Part shown: positions 17,495 to 25,326 of the stretch, one piece after another | Layout of the letters: the number at the start of each line of letters is the position of its first letter | Position numbering within the stretch: the first letter of the stretch is position 1 | DNA from: Actinomycetes bacterium | Lineage (GTDB): Bacteria; Actinomycetota; Acidimicrobiia; Spongiisociales; UBA5794 | Length of the DNA stretch: 48,051 nucleotides | NCBI GenBank assembly: GCA_023336815.1 | Contig: JAMBLJ010000111.1 | Span: forward strand, 1-48,051 | Direction: 5' to 3' | Position numbers and translations under genes: made by a program | Notes under the pieces: model-generated | What the model saw: only the letters and a program-made list of their open reading frames with translations | What the model was told of the DNA's origin: nothing | Database searches by the model: none

Positions 17495-18409
17495 ATGCGG
17501 AAAACCCGCAGAGGAATCATCGGGGCGATGATGCTCGCTCTGGCGCTTGTCGCCACAGCATGCTCATCGGGTGGTGATTCTGGAACAAGAGAAGGCACAA
17601 CGATCGTGATTGGATCCGCGAACTTTGGCGAGAGCTCATTGCTCGCCGAGATCTACGCCCAGGCGCTCGAAGATGACGGATTCACGGTGGAACGGAAGTT
17701 CAACACCGGAACACGAGAGATCTATTCGGGTGCACTTGAGTCCGGTGAGATCCATCTCGTGCCCGAGTACGTCGGTTCAGCGCTGGCGTTCAAGGGTGGC
17801 ACACCAACAGCGGATCCGGAAACCACGACAGATGCACTTCGCGAGATATGGGCGAATGACGGGATCTCTGTGTTGGACCCAGCGCCAGCTCAGGATAAGA
17901 ACGGCTTCGTCGTGACGGCGGCGTCGGCATCGGCGCTCGGACTTGAGAAAGTAAGCGATCTCGAAGCGCTGAACGGCACCCTCGTGCTTGGCGGTCCACC
18001 CGAATGTCCAGAACGTGAGTTCTGTCTCCAGGGTCTTGAAAGTGTGTACGGGCTGAGCTTTGCCGAGTTCAAACCGCTGGACGTTGGCGGACCGTTAACG
18101 GTTGCCGCGCTCGAAGGCGATGAGATCCAGATCGGGCTCCTGTTCACGACCGATGGTGTGATCGCCTCGAAGGGTTTCGTCTTGCTCGACGACGACAAGG
18201 GTCTCCAACCTGCAGAGAACGTCGTGCCTGCGTTGCGAACTGATATCGCCGAGGAATACGGAGGCAACGTTGAGCGTGTGCTCAACGCTGTAAGCGCCAA
18301 ACTCACAACAGGAGACCTCACCGAGATGAACAAGCTCACCGGCTACGACGGTGATGACCCTGAACAGGTAGCAGCTGACTGGCTGGAGAGCGTCGGAATC
18401 ACCGGCTGA
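17495..18409 (+). CDS. Osmoprotectant-type substrate-binding lipoprotein (OpuCC/OsmF-like)
   Basis: This is a 304-residue lipoprotein binding component. The signal peptide has a basic N-terminus (MRKTRRG), a hydrophobic core, and a lipobox ending VATAC, with the lipid-modified Cys at residue 23. The mature part follows the OpuAC/OpuCC pattern (IVIGSANFGESSLLAEIY, then GEIHLVPEYVGSALAF). The ligand is not certain: the family takes betaine, choline, carnitine or related quaternary amines. A GGGAG ribosome-binding site lies 7 bases before the ATG, unlike the coupled starts earlier in the operon. That may raise its expression relative to the membrane genes. A strong terminator follows. Confidence 0.9.
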   Translation: MRKTRRGIIGAMMLALALVATACSSGGDSGTREGTTIVIGSANFGESSLLAEIYAQALEDDGFTVERKFNTGTREIYSGALESGEIHLVPEYVGSALAFKGGTPTADPETTTDALREIWANDGISVLDPAPAQDKNGFVVTAASASALGLEKVSDLEALNGTLVLGGPPECPEREFCLQGLESVYGLSFAEFKPLDVGGPLTVAALEGDEIQIGLLFTTDGVIASKGFVLLDDDKGLQPAENVVPALRTDIAEEYGGNVERVLNAVSAKLTTGDLTEMNKLTGYDGDDPEQVAADWLESVGITG

Positions 18410-18427
18410 TACCAGGTCATGACGATG

Positions 18428-18464
18428 AAGAGGGGTCGGGTTGTACCGGCCCCTCTTTCTTTTC
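18428..18464 (+). terminator. Rho-independent terminator after the ABC transporter operon
   Basis: The inverted repeat AAGAGGGG (18428-18435) and CCCCTCTT (18450-18457) is extended inward by TCGG/CCGG and followed by TTTCTTTT-like sequence. It lies 19 bases after the binding-protein stop, so it closes the four-gene operon. Confidence 0.88.
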
Positions 18465-18551
18465 CGGGTGACGACCACTGCAGAACCCGTACGTACCAAC
18501 GAAAATCACACGGCTGTAACTCAACGCGCGTGACTTCGCGCGAAGGGTAGT

Positions 18552-18579
18552 TTGTTCATCCCGAGATCTGGGGTACAGT
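18552..18579 (+). promoter_or_regulatory. Putative ftsK promoter
   Basis: TTGTTC (18552-18557), a 16-base spacer and TACAGT (18574-18579) lie 9 bases before the ftsK ATG. Transcription would start at or next to the start codon, giving a leaderless or nearly leaderless mRNA. Confidence 0.5.
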
Positions 18580-18588
18580 TGGTGTCCC

Positions 18589-20832
18589 ATGGCGACACGC
18601 ACTACGTCGAGTCGGGCCACGGGGCGGAGAACGACACAAAACAAAAAGTCACGTACACCGAAGAAACCGACACGGTCGAAGCGCATGCTCCTCGCGCTGA
18701 AGAGCATTCCCTCGACAGTCGGAGAACATCTCGGTGACCACCGCAAGGATGTGTGGGGGATCGGCCTTATCGCTGTCGGTATCCTCGTGCTTCTTTCCTT
18801 CTTTGGATTGTCGGGCCCGTTTGGCTCGTCATCATCCACGGGAGCGCGATTCCTATTCGGTCTCTGGGCGTTCATCGTTCCCGTCGCTCTTGTGTTCATC
18901 GGGCTCTCGCTCATCGGCGTGATCGCGAAACGGGAAAACAACAAGTCGATCGGCGGCATGATCGTTATCTTTCTCGGTTCGCTCACGCTGTTCCACCTCC
19001 TTACAGGGAATGTTCCGTTATCGGGCTCCGAAACGTCCGTGAGCGAATCAGGCGGCGTGGTCGGCTCGGTCATAGCCTTTCCTCTCGAGCGTGTGGTGGG
19101 TTACTGGGGCGCCTTCGTCGTGCTCATCGCTGTTATCGGGATCGGTGCGCTGCTTGTCACAGGAGCATCCCTTGGTGACGTGCTGCGCACTGCAGGTACA
19201 TCAGCACGAGGTTTCAAGAATTGGGTCGGCATAGCGCGTCCTGAACGCGCTATGCCGGCTGAGGACATCACCGTCGTTGAACCTGACCCACAACCCGAAA
19301 CAAAACCACGAAAGAAGAAGAAAGCGAAACGTTCCCAGGCGGAATCAGATACCACGCCTGTGCCTGCCAAAGTCACGGCTCCACTTGCGACAGACGGCTA
19401 CACGCTTCCCCCACTCGAAATGCTGCATATGTCGAAGGAGGCGAGCCACGATGGCCGCGGTCTGAAGGAGACGGGCGAGGCGCTCGAAGAAGCTCTTCGT
19501 CAACATGGCGTCGACGCTGTGCTCACCCGAATCGTTCCAGGGCCTACGGTCACGAGATACGAGATCGAGCTTGCACCCGGTGTCAAGGTCAGCAAGGTCA
19601 CGAACCTGAGCAATGACATTGCATATGCGCTTGCATCCGCCGATGTGCGGATCCTGGCACCGATCCCAGGCAAGTCGGCGATCGGTGTTGAGGTGCCGAA
19701 TCGTAAACGCCAACTCGTCACCGTTGGGGATGTCCTCAGGTCGGACACGGCCAGCAAGGATCACGATCCGATGCTCGTCAGTCTTGGCATGGATGTCTCT
19801 GGTTCTCCACGTATGCTCCGGCTCACCGAACTTCCGCACACGCTCATCGCCGGAGCGACTGGTGCCGGCAAGTCGTCCTGTATCAACTCCCTCCTCACCT
19901 CCATCCTCATGCGGGCGACACCCGAGGAAGTTCGCCTTATCCTTGTTGATCCGAAGCGTGTCGAACTCGGGCAGTACAACGATGTTCCGCATCTGTTGAC
20001 TCGGGTGATCACGAACCCCAAGAAGGCTGCCGATGCTCTCCAATGGGCCGTTGCTGAGATGGACCGGAGATACGACCTGCTTGCAGACTCAGGTGTCAGG
20101 GATATCGATTCGTATCGTGAGAAGCACGATGCGGGTGGGCTCGATGAGGAGATGTTCGACAGGTTCCCGTACATCGTGATCGTTGTAGACGAGCTCAACG
20201 ATCTCATGATGGTTGCCGGTCGCATCGTCGAGGATTCGATCGTCAGGATTGCTCAGATGTCTCGAGCTGTCGGTATCCATCTCGTTCTGGCGACCCAGCG
20301 ACCATCTGTCAATGTCATCACCGGCGTTATCAAGGCGAACGTTCCCAGCCGTCTCGCATTCTCAGTCGCGTCTCAGACCGATTCCAGAGTCATCATCGAT
20401 CAGGGAGGTGCTGAGAAGCTCATTGGTTTGGGTGACATGCTGGTCGTTACGAGCAGGGAACCGAAACCCGAGAGGATTCAGGGTTCCTTCGTCTCCGAGG
20501 CAGAGGTGCACGCCGTTGTCGACTGGGTACGCGAGCAACGCGAAGCGCAGTACCGAGATACCGAAGTTTTCGAGCAGGCGAAACAACAGGCGGCACAAGT
20601 CGAGCAATTCGATGGCGAGGATCCTGAGATCATGCGTCAGGCAATCGAACTCATCGTTCGCTCGCAACTCGGCTCCACTTCGATGCTCCAGCGGAAATTG
20701 CGCATTGGTTTCGCTCGTGCGGGCAGGGTCATGGACATCCTCGAGACTCGGGGCATCGTTGGTCCGTCTGAGGGATCGAAGGCACGCACGGTGCTCATCA
20801 CCGAAGATGAACTGTCTTCCGTTCTCGGCTGA
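18589..20832 (+). CDS. ftsK: DNA translocase FtsK/SpoIIIE
   Basis: This is a 747-residue septal DNA pump that clears chromosome termini during division. The N-terminus is basic (many Arg/Lys in the first 45 residues) and followed by about four membrane segments up to about residue 195. A short Lys-rich linker (KPRKKKKAKRS) comes next, then the motor. Walker A is GATGAGKSSCINSLL at about residue 422, Walker B is VIVVDELNDLMMV, and ATQRPSVNVITGVIKANVPSR is present in the following region (cited in part). The C-terminal winged-helix gamma domain (STSMLQRKLRIGFARAGR) that reads KOPS-type sequences is present. Length is normal. A near-perfect DNA hairpin lies inside the linker-coding part. Confidence 0.95.
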   Translation: MATRTTSSRATGRRTTQNKKSRTPKKPTRSKRMLLALKSIPSTVGEHLGDHRKDVWGIGLIAVGILVLLSFFGLSGPFGSSSSTGARFLFGLWAFIVPVALVFIGLSLIGVIAKRENNKSIGGMIVIFLGSLTLFHLLTGNVPLSGSETSVSESGGVVGSVIAFPLERVVGYWGAFVVLIAVIGIGALLVTGASLGDVLRTAGTSARGFKNWVGIARPERAMPAEDITVVEPDPQPETKPRKKKKAKRSQAESDTTPVPAKVTAPLATDGYTLPPLEMLHMSKEASHDGRGLKETGEALEEALRQHGVDAVLTRIVPGPTVTRYEIELAPGVKVSKVTNLSNDIAYALASADVRILAPIPGKSAIGVEVPNRKRQLVTVGDVLRSDTASKDHDPMLVSLGMDVSGSPRMLRLTELPHTLIAGATGAGKSSCINSLLTSILMRATPEEVRLILVDPKRVELGQYNDVPHLLTRVITNPKKAADALQWAVAEMDRRYDLLADSGVRDIDSYREKHDAGGLDEEMFDRFPYIVIVVDELNDLMMVAGRIVEDSIVRIAQMSRAVGIHLVLATQRPSVNVITGVIKANVPSRLAFSVASQTDSRVIIDQGGAEKLIGLGDMLVVTSREPKPERIQGSFVSEAEVHAVVDWVREQREAQYRDTEVFEQAKQQAAQVEQFDGEDPEIMRQAIELIVRSQLGSTSMLQRKLRIGFARAGRVMDILETRGIVGPSEGSKARTVLITEDELSSVLG
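19227..19257. repeat. Perfect 13-bp inverted repeat inside ftsK
   Basis: Arms CGGCATAGCGCGT (19227-19239) and ACGCGCTATGCCG (19245-19257) are separated by the five bases CCTGA. There is no mismatch in 13 pairs. It lies in the ftsK region coding for the junction between the membrane domain and the linker (encoded residues around GIARPERAMPA). Confidence 0.8.
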
Positions 20833-20857
20833 GGTCCCGCCAGCCCCAGCCCCAGAG

Positions 20858-20898
20858 GAGCGTCGCTCATGCGGCGCTCTTCGTCATTCTGGAATGAC
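20858..20898. terminator. Hairpin pair between convergent ftsK and acyl-CoA synthetase genes
   Basis: Two adjacent inverted repeats fill the short intergenic gap. GAGCGTCGC/GCGGCGCTC (20858-20866 and 20871-20879) has one G-T wobble. GTCATTC/GAATGAC (20883-20889 and 20892-20898) is perfect. Their position between two convergent stops suggests a bidirectional terminator, although the T-runs are weak. Confidence 0.5.
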
Positions 20899-20913
20899 AG
20901 TTGCTTCCCTCCG

Positions 20914-22527
20914 TCACTCCATCAGCAGGTTCTCGTATTCGGCGCGAACGACCTTCTTGTCGAACTTGCCTGTGCCGGTCTTTGGGATGGCGTCGATGAA
21001 GACGATTTCATCCGGCATCCACCACGACGCGATGCGACCGTCGAGGAACTCCTTGATCGCGTCTGCTGTGACGTCTGACCCTTCTTTGCGGACGATGAAC
21101 GCCGCCGGTCGTTCCTGCCACTTCGCATGTTTGAGACCAACAACGGTTGCTTCAGCAACGTCGGGGTGGCCCATGATCTCGTTCTCGATATCGAGTGATG
21201 AGATCCATTCGCCTCCCGACTTGATGACGTCTTTCGCCCTGTCGGTGATCCTGACATAGCCATCGGGTGTGATCTTGCACACATCCCCTGTACGAAGCCA
21301 GCCATCAACGAAAGAGTCAGACGACCTCGGATCGTTCAAGTACTCTGCTGCGATCCACGGACCACGAATGAGGAGTTCCCCAAACGCCTCCCCATCGTGG
21401 GGGAGTGCATCCCAGTTCTCATCGACGATCTTCACCTGGAGCCCCGGTATGGGTCTCCCTGCGGTCTCCAGCACATCGAGCTGGTCCTCCCAGGACCAGT
21501 CGTCCATCCATGGCTTGAGCGTCGCGGCCGCTGCAACGGGGTTCGTCTCCGTCATACCCCAACCCTGGACAACCCTGACATGTGCGTTCTTCGCGAACCA
21601 GTCGATCATGGATCGTGGCACTGCGGACCCACCACAGAACAGATAGGTGATGTTCGAGATGTCCACCTCGGGGTTCGCCTCCAGATACTGCTGGATGCCG
21701 AGCCACACCGTGGGAACACCGGCCGAGAAGGTAACACCCTCATTAACGAAGAGATTGACGAGGCCGGCGCCTGACAGGTCCGGACCCGGGTACGTCAGCT
21801 TCGCACCCACAGTCACCGCCATGAAGGGGTATCCCCAGGCCGCAGCGTGGAACATGGGCACGACGGGGAGAACGTTGTCTGCGGTCCCGATGGGGTTCGC
21901 AGCAAGGTTCGAGATCGTGTGCAGGTAGGTGGAGCGCTGGGTGTAGGCCACTCCCTTCGGATTCCCTGTGGTCCCCGATGTGTAGCAGTACATCATCGGG
22001 CTCCGTTCGTCGAGCATCGGCCACTCGGCGAGCGGCTCGACGTCTGCGATCAGATCTTCATATGCAATCGCTCCATCGATGCCCGAACCCTCGGCCGTCG
22101 GGCCCATGATCACCACTTGTTCGACGGTCGTGAGCTTGGGGATCATCGGTGCCAGAAGGGGAGCGAGATCTGGATCGACGAAGATGACCTTGTCCTCGCC
22201 ATGGTTGACGACGTACTCGAGCTGATCGGGAAACAGGCGGATGTTGAGCGTGTGACAGACCCGTCCGGTGTTCGCCAGCGCCCAGTACAGCTCGTGATGG
22301 CGGTGGTTGTTCCACGCGAACGTGCCGATAGCGTCACCGATTTCTGTGCCGAGCTTGTCGGCCAGTGCGGTTGCAAGTCTTCTCAGCCGCACGTCAGTTT
22401 CGGCATACGTGGTGCGATGGATGGAACGGTCGGCTTCTACGGACACGATCTCCTGTTGGGGGTACTGCCAAACAGCGTTGTCATACAGCGTGCTCAGTAG
22501 CAGCGGGAAGTCATCTTGCATATGCAT
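20914..22527 (-). CDS. Fatty-acyl-CoA synthetase (AMP-forming ligase)
   Basis: This is a 537-residue ANL-superfamily acyl-CoA ligase that activates a carboxylic acid via an acyl-adenylate. The motifs are the P-loop YTSGTTGNPKGVAYTQ, the A5 motif GWGMTETNPV, the A7/hinge region DGWLRTGDVCKITPDGYVRITDRAKDVI (cited in part), and the C-terminal catalytic Lys in IPKTGTGKFDKK. The overall type is that of medium/long-chain fatty acid CoA ligases; the chain length is not certain. The ATG at 22527 was preferred over a TTG at 22533 because an AAAGGA ribosome-binding site lies 9 bases upstream. It could feed acyl-CoA to OleA encoded 9 kb away, but there is no operon link. Confidence 0.9.
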   Translation of the reverse strand: MHMQDDFPLLLSTLYDNAVWQYPQQEIVSVEADRSIHRTTYAETDVRLRRLATALADKLGTEIGDAIGTFAWNNHRHHELYWALANTGRVCHTLNIRLFPDQLEYVVNHGEDKVIFVDPDLAPLLAPMIPKLTTVEQVVIMGPTAEGSGIDGAIAYEDLIADVEPLAEWPMLDERSPMMYCYTSGTTGNPKGVAYTQRSTYLHTISNLAANPIGTADNVLPVVPMFHAAAWGYPFMAVTVGAKLTYPGPDLSGAGLVNLFVNEGVTFSAGVPTVWLGIQQYLEANPEVDISNITYLFCGGSAVPRSMIDWFAKNAHVRVVQGWGMTETNPVAAAATLKPWMDDWSWEDQLDVLETAGRPIPGLQVKIVDENWDALPHDGEAFGELLIRGPWIAAEYLNDPRSSDSFVDGWLRTGDVCKITPDGYVRITDRAKDVIKSGGEWISSLDIENEIMGHPDVAEATVVGLKHAKWQERPAAFIVRKEGSDVTADAIKEFLDGRIASWWMPDEIVFIDAIPKTGTGKFDKKVVRAEYENLLME

Positions 22528-22619
22528 CGACAAGGGTCCTTTCGGTCAGTCGACACCATAGAAAGCGAACGCAACGTGTGCCACCCATCCATCGCAGAAC
22601 TCGCGTACGCTGGGGTGTG

Positions 22620-24410
22620 ATGTTCGGCGCCCGATTCGATGACATTGTCCGGGGGGAGTCCTTCGTTCTCGACGACCCGTTGTATGTGCTCGAGACCGCT
22701 GCGGTGGACGAGGTCAAGAACATAATCACAGCAGCCTCCCTTGCCTCGGTCGAAGGGAAGTGGGTGGCGGGATATGTCACCTTCGAGGCCACACACGCCT
22801 TCGACCCGGATGTGCCGTTGATCCGAAGCGACAGCAGCGCCCTCGTCTGGTTTGGTGTGTTCGGATCGCGCCGGCGAGTACCGATCGCCGTCCACGATCC
22901 GGAATCGGCCGGGTCGTATGCCGTCTCGCAGTGGAGTCCGTCGATGTCCAGGTCGACGTACACGAAGGCGTTCGATCAAGTCCAAGAACTGGTTCACCTT
23001 GGTTCAGCGGACCAGGTGACCCTTGCATTCCCCTTGCGTGCGGCATTCACCGGAGACCTCGATGTCTTCTACGACGACCTGGTCTGTGCCCAGCGCCCAC
23101 CCTACGCATCCCACATCTGGCACGATGAACACCACATCCTGTCCGTTTCACCTGAACGGCTGTTCGCTGTCCAGGATGGGCGCATCACCACGGGCACGAC
23201 GCTCGGAACCAGACCCCGCGGGCGATGGATCGACGAGGACGAGCGCCACAGAGAGCTGCTCGTGTCCTCGAGCAACGCCAGGGATGAACACGCACGTGTC
23301 GTCTCAGCGGTGACCACGAGTCTCGAAGGAGTCTCGGTGCCGGGTTCGGTGGAGGCCAGCAGCATCTTCGCCATGGAACGTCTGAGGACGGTATGGCAGG
23401 CATCATCGACCGTCGCAGCAGAACTGGCGCCAGGAGCGAACCTCGTCGACGTGTTCGGTGCTTTGTTCCCAAGCGGATCCGTGACTGGGTTCTCAAGAAC
23501 GGACTCAGTACGAATCATCACGGCAACCGAATCGGGGCCTAGGGGGGTGTACGGAGGTGCGATCGGCTTCATACCGCCTGGTGATGGACTCTCGGGAAGT
23601 TCGTTCAACGTCGCGATCCGTTCGGTGGAGGTCGACGATATGGAGGGAGTGGCGTCGTTCGGTGTGGGAGGGACCGTGACGCAGAGTTCCGATGCTCATC
23701 GTGAATTCGACCTCGCTGTGGCCAAGTCAGAGGTCCTCCGCTTCGATGTGTCACCTCTGAAGCTCGTTGAGGAGATCCGATGGGACGAGGAGTACATCTG
23801 GAGGGTCGACCACCTCGACCGCATGGAGCTCAGCGCGGCGTACTGGTCGTTCGATTTTGACAGGGATGCACTTGAGATCGTCCTTGACGAGATGGCAGCC
23901 AAGTTGTCGATTCCCAGCGTTGTGCGCATCGTCTGCGATGCGAAAGGTCACGCTGACGTAACCTCCGCGAGAGGTGAAGGGAGGTGGGCGCCTGGTCCGG
24001 GACCCGCGTTCGATCATGTGACCGTTGTGCTGGACACGGAGCCCATCGACGACAGGAACCCGCGTCTGTTCCACAGTACGACCGATCGGAGACCTTACAA
24101 GGCTCGTCGTGCGCGCCATATGAGCTTCGATGACGTCGTGTTTGTCAACCGGGCGCGATGGGTAACCGAGTCCACGAACGCCAATGTGGTGTTCCTGTTT
24201 GACGGAACGTGGGTCACGCCGCCGGTATCCGAGGGTCTGCTCGGTGGTGTGATGCGATCGAGCTTGATCGAAGCTGGGACGGTGGAAGAACGCAGGATGT
24301 CGATCGAGCAGGCGCTTGAGGCGGATGCGGTTGCTCTTGTCTCGGCGAAGTTGGGTTGGCGTCCGACGGTGTTGGTCCGGCAGAACCCAGGGACGAATGG
24401 CGACGGCTAA
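22620..24410 (+). CDS. PabB-PabC-like fusion with substituted catalytic residues
   Basis: This 596-residue protein has the architecture of aminodeoxychorismate synthase component I fused to a class IV aminotransferase-like lyase (folate pathway). The chorismate-enzyme half is recognised by GTRPRG and RGVYGGAIGFIPPGDG. The lyase half is recognised by LVEEIRWDEEYIWRVDHLDRM (in part) and DDVVFVNRARWVTESTNANVVF (in part). Several key residues differ from the motifs I remember. PIKGT reads TTLGT (Leu195 for the catalytic Lys), GAPKxRA reads GFSRTDS (290-296), and the PLP-lysine motif HKTT reads HSTT (Ser486). The normal reactions may be lost or changed. The TACGCT box at 22606-22611 lies 8 bases before the ATG. 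Its stop overlaps the end of the convergent regulator gene. Confidence 0.75.
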   Translation: MFGARFDDIVRGESFVLDDPLYVLETAAVDEVKNIITAASLASVEGKWVAGYVTFEATHAFDPDVPLIRSDSSALVWFGVFGSRRRVPIAVHDPESAGSYAVSQWSPSMSRSTYTKAFDQVQELVHLGSADQVTLAFPLRAAFTGDLDVFYDDLVCAQRPPYASHIWHDEHHILSVSPERLFAVQDGRITTGTTLGTRPRGRWIDEDERHRELLVSSSNARDEHARVVSAVTTSLEGVSVPGSVEASSIFAMERLRTVWQASSTVAAELAPGANLVDVFGALFPSGSVTGFSRTDSVRIITATESGPRGVYGGAIGFIPPGDGLSGSSFNVAIRSVEVDDMEGVASFGVGGTVTQSSDAHREFDLAVAKSEVLRFDVSPLKLVEEIRWDEEYIWRVDHLDRMELSAAYWSFDFDRDALEIVLDEMAAKLSIPSVVRIVCDAKGHADVTSARGEGRWAPGPGPAFDHVTVVLDTEPIDDRNPRLFHSTTDRRPYKARRARHMSFDDVVFVNRARWVTESTNANVVFLFDGTWVTPPVSEGLLGGVMRSSLIEAGTVEERRMSIEQALEADAVALVSAKLGWRPTVLVRQNPGTNGDG

Positions 24411-25252
24411 CGGACGAACGTCCCTGTTTCGTCCCAGAGGCTCTCGATCCGATCGATGCGAGTTCGTGCCGTGTCGTGGAGTTGTGCAGCCGCAGCAGCG
24501 ACGATCAGTTCGGCGATGGCCACGGCGGGAACCGAGCTGTCGAGTGGGCCGACCGCCGGGATGTCGATGGAGCACCAGGTCCTCGTCAGCGATGCGAGCG
24601 GTGATAGGGGACCATCCGTGATCGCCACGATGTGAACACCGATCTCGGCGAGTACGGAGGCGGTCTCCATGGTTTGGCTGCGGTATCGCGGGAAGTCGAA
24701 GATCACTGCAGCATCCCTGTCGGAGGCACCGCTGAGATCCGTCGCGAGATTGTGGTGACGCAACATGTGTACGTTCGGCCTGACGATCGACAGCCCGCTG
24801 TGGAGTGCGAAGGCGCCCGCACGAGAGGTCTCGCCGGAAGTGATCCACACGCCGTCGGCCGCAACGATGGGGGAGGTGAGGTCGGCGAGTTGTTTGCCAT
24901 CGGTCGCCTCGAACACGGTGCTCAGGGCTCTTTCGAGTGCAACGCGGGCAGTCGAGTGTGTCGGGTCATCGTGCCTGATCCGCTCACTCGGTCGCGAGAG
25001 TCGATGTGATAGATCTTCACGTATGTATTCCTGAAGCGCCGAGTAGCCGTCAAAGCCGAGTTTGGTGGCGAATCGTACGATCGAAGGACGACTCGTACCA
25101 GCGGCGTCTGCCAGATCGGTGACCGTTCCGAATGCGAGCAAGGTCGGTTCGCTCAGCACTGCCTCGGCGATGACCCGATCGGTCGGGGTGAGACGGTCTC
25201 CGGCTGCCGCGATGAGTTCGGATGTGGGAATGTGCTCTCGACGAGTGTTCAT
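24407..25252 (-). CDS. RpiR/MurR family transcriptional regulator (HTH + SIS)
   Basis: This 281-residue regulator has an N-terminal RpiR-type helix-turn-helix (LADAAGTSRPSIVRFATKLGFDGYSALQ, read in part, at residues 45-73) and a C-terminal SIS domain. The SIS domain includes GVWITSGETSRAGAFALHS and VVAITDG-like strands (here HIVAITDGPLSPLASL). SIS domains usually sense phosphosugars, but some RpiR proteins respond to other metabolites. It is divergent from the kamA-like operon and sits next to an operator-like repeat, so it most likely controls that operon and itself. A TACTGT box (25259-25264, minus) is 6 bases before its ATG and coincides with one repeat half-site, which fits autoregulation. 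Confidence 0.88.
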   Translation of the reverse strand: MNTRREHIPTSELIAAAGDRLTPTDRVIAEAVLSEPTLLAFGTVTDLADAAGTSRPSIVRFATKLGFDGYSALQEYIREDLSHRLSRPSERIRHDDPTHSTARVALERALSTVFEATDGKQLADLTSPIVAADGVWITSGETSRAGAFALHSGLSIVRPNVHMLRHHNLATDLSGASDRDAAVIFDFPRYRSQTMETASVLAEIGVHIVAITDGPLSPLASLTRTWCSIDIPAVGPLDSSVPAVAIAELIVAAAAAQLHDTARTRIDRIESLWDETGTFVR

Positions 25253-25254
25253 TA

Positions 25255-25293
25255 TGTTACAGTATCACAATGACAGTATTCATACTGTTACAG
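25255..25293. promoter_or_regulatory. Operator-like repeats between rpiR and the kamA-like operon
   Basis: A perfect palindrome ACAGTATTCATACTGT lies at 25273-25288 (7-base arms, 2-base centre). A third ACAGTAT half-site at 25259-25265 is in direct repeat, 14 bases upstream. The outer units TGTTACAGTAT (25255-25265) and ATACTGTTACA (25282-25292) form a wider inverted repeat with one mismatch. The first half-site covers the probable -10 box of the regulator gene. This is most likely the binding site of the RpiR-type protein. Confidence 0.7.
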
Positions 25294-25326
25294 ATCGGCA
25301 GCGACATCGAGAGAACCGAGAGACCC

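Noticed and set aside
23751-24848. Minus-strand frame (365 codons) opposite the PabB-PabC-like gene and the regulator
   Set aside because: It overlaps two well-supported genes and its translation is Arg/His-rich without any motif.
25222-25326. Upstream in-frame starts for the KamA-like protein (including an ATG at 25270)
   Set aside because: They lie within the operator and the regulator start region. The family begins near the ATG at 25327.
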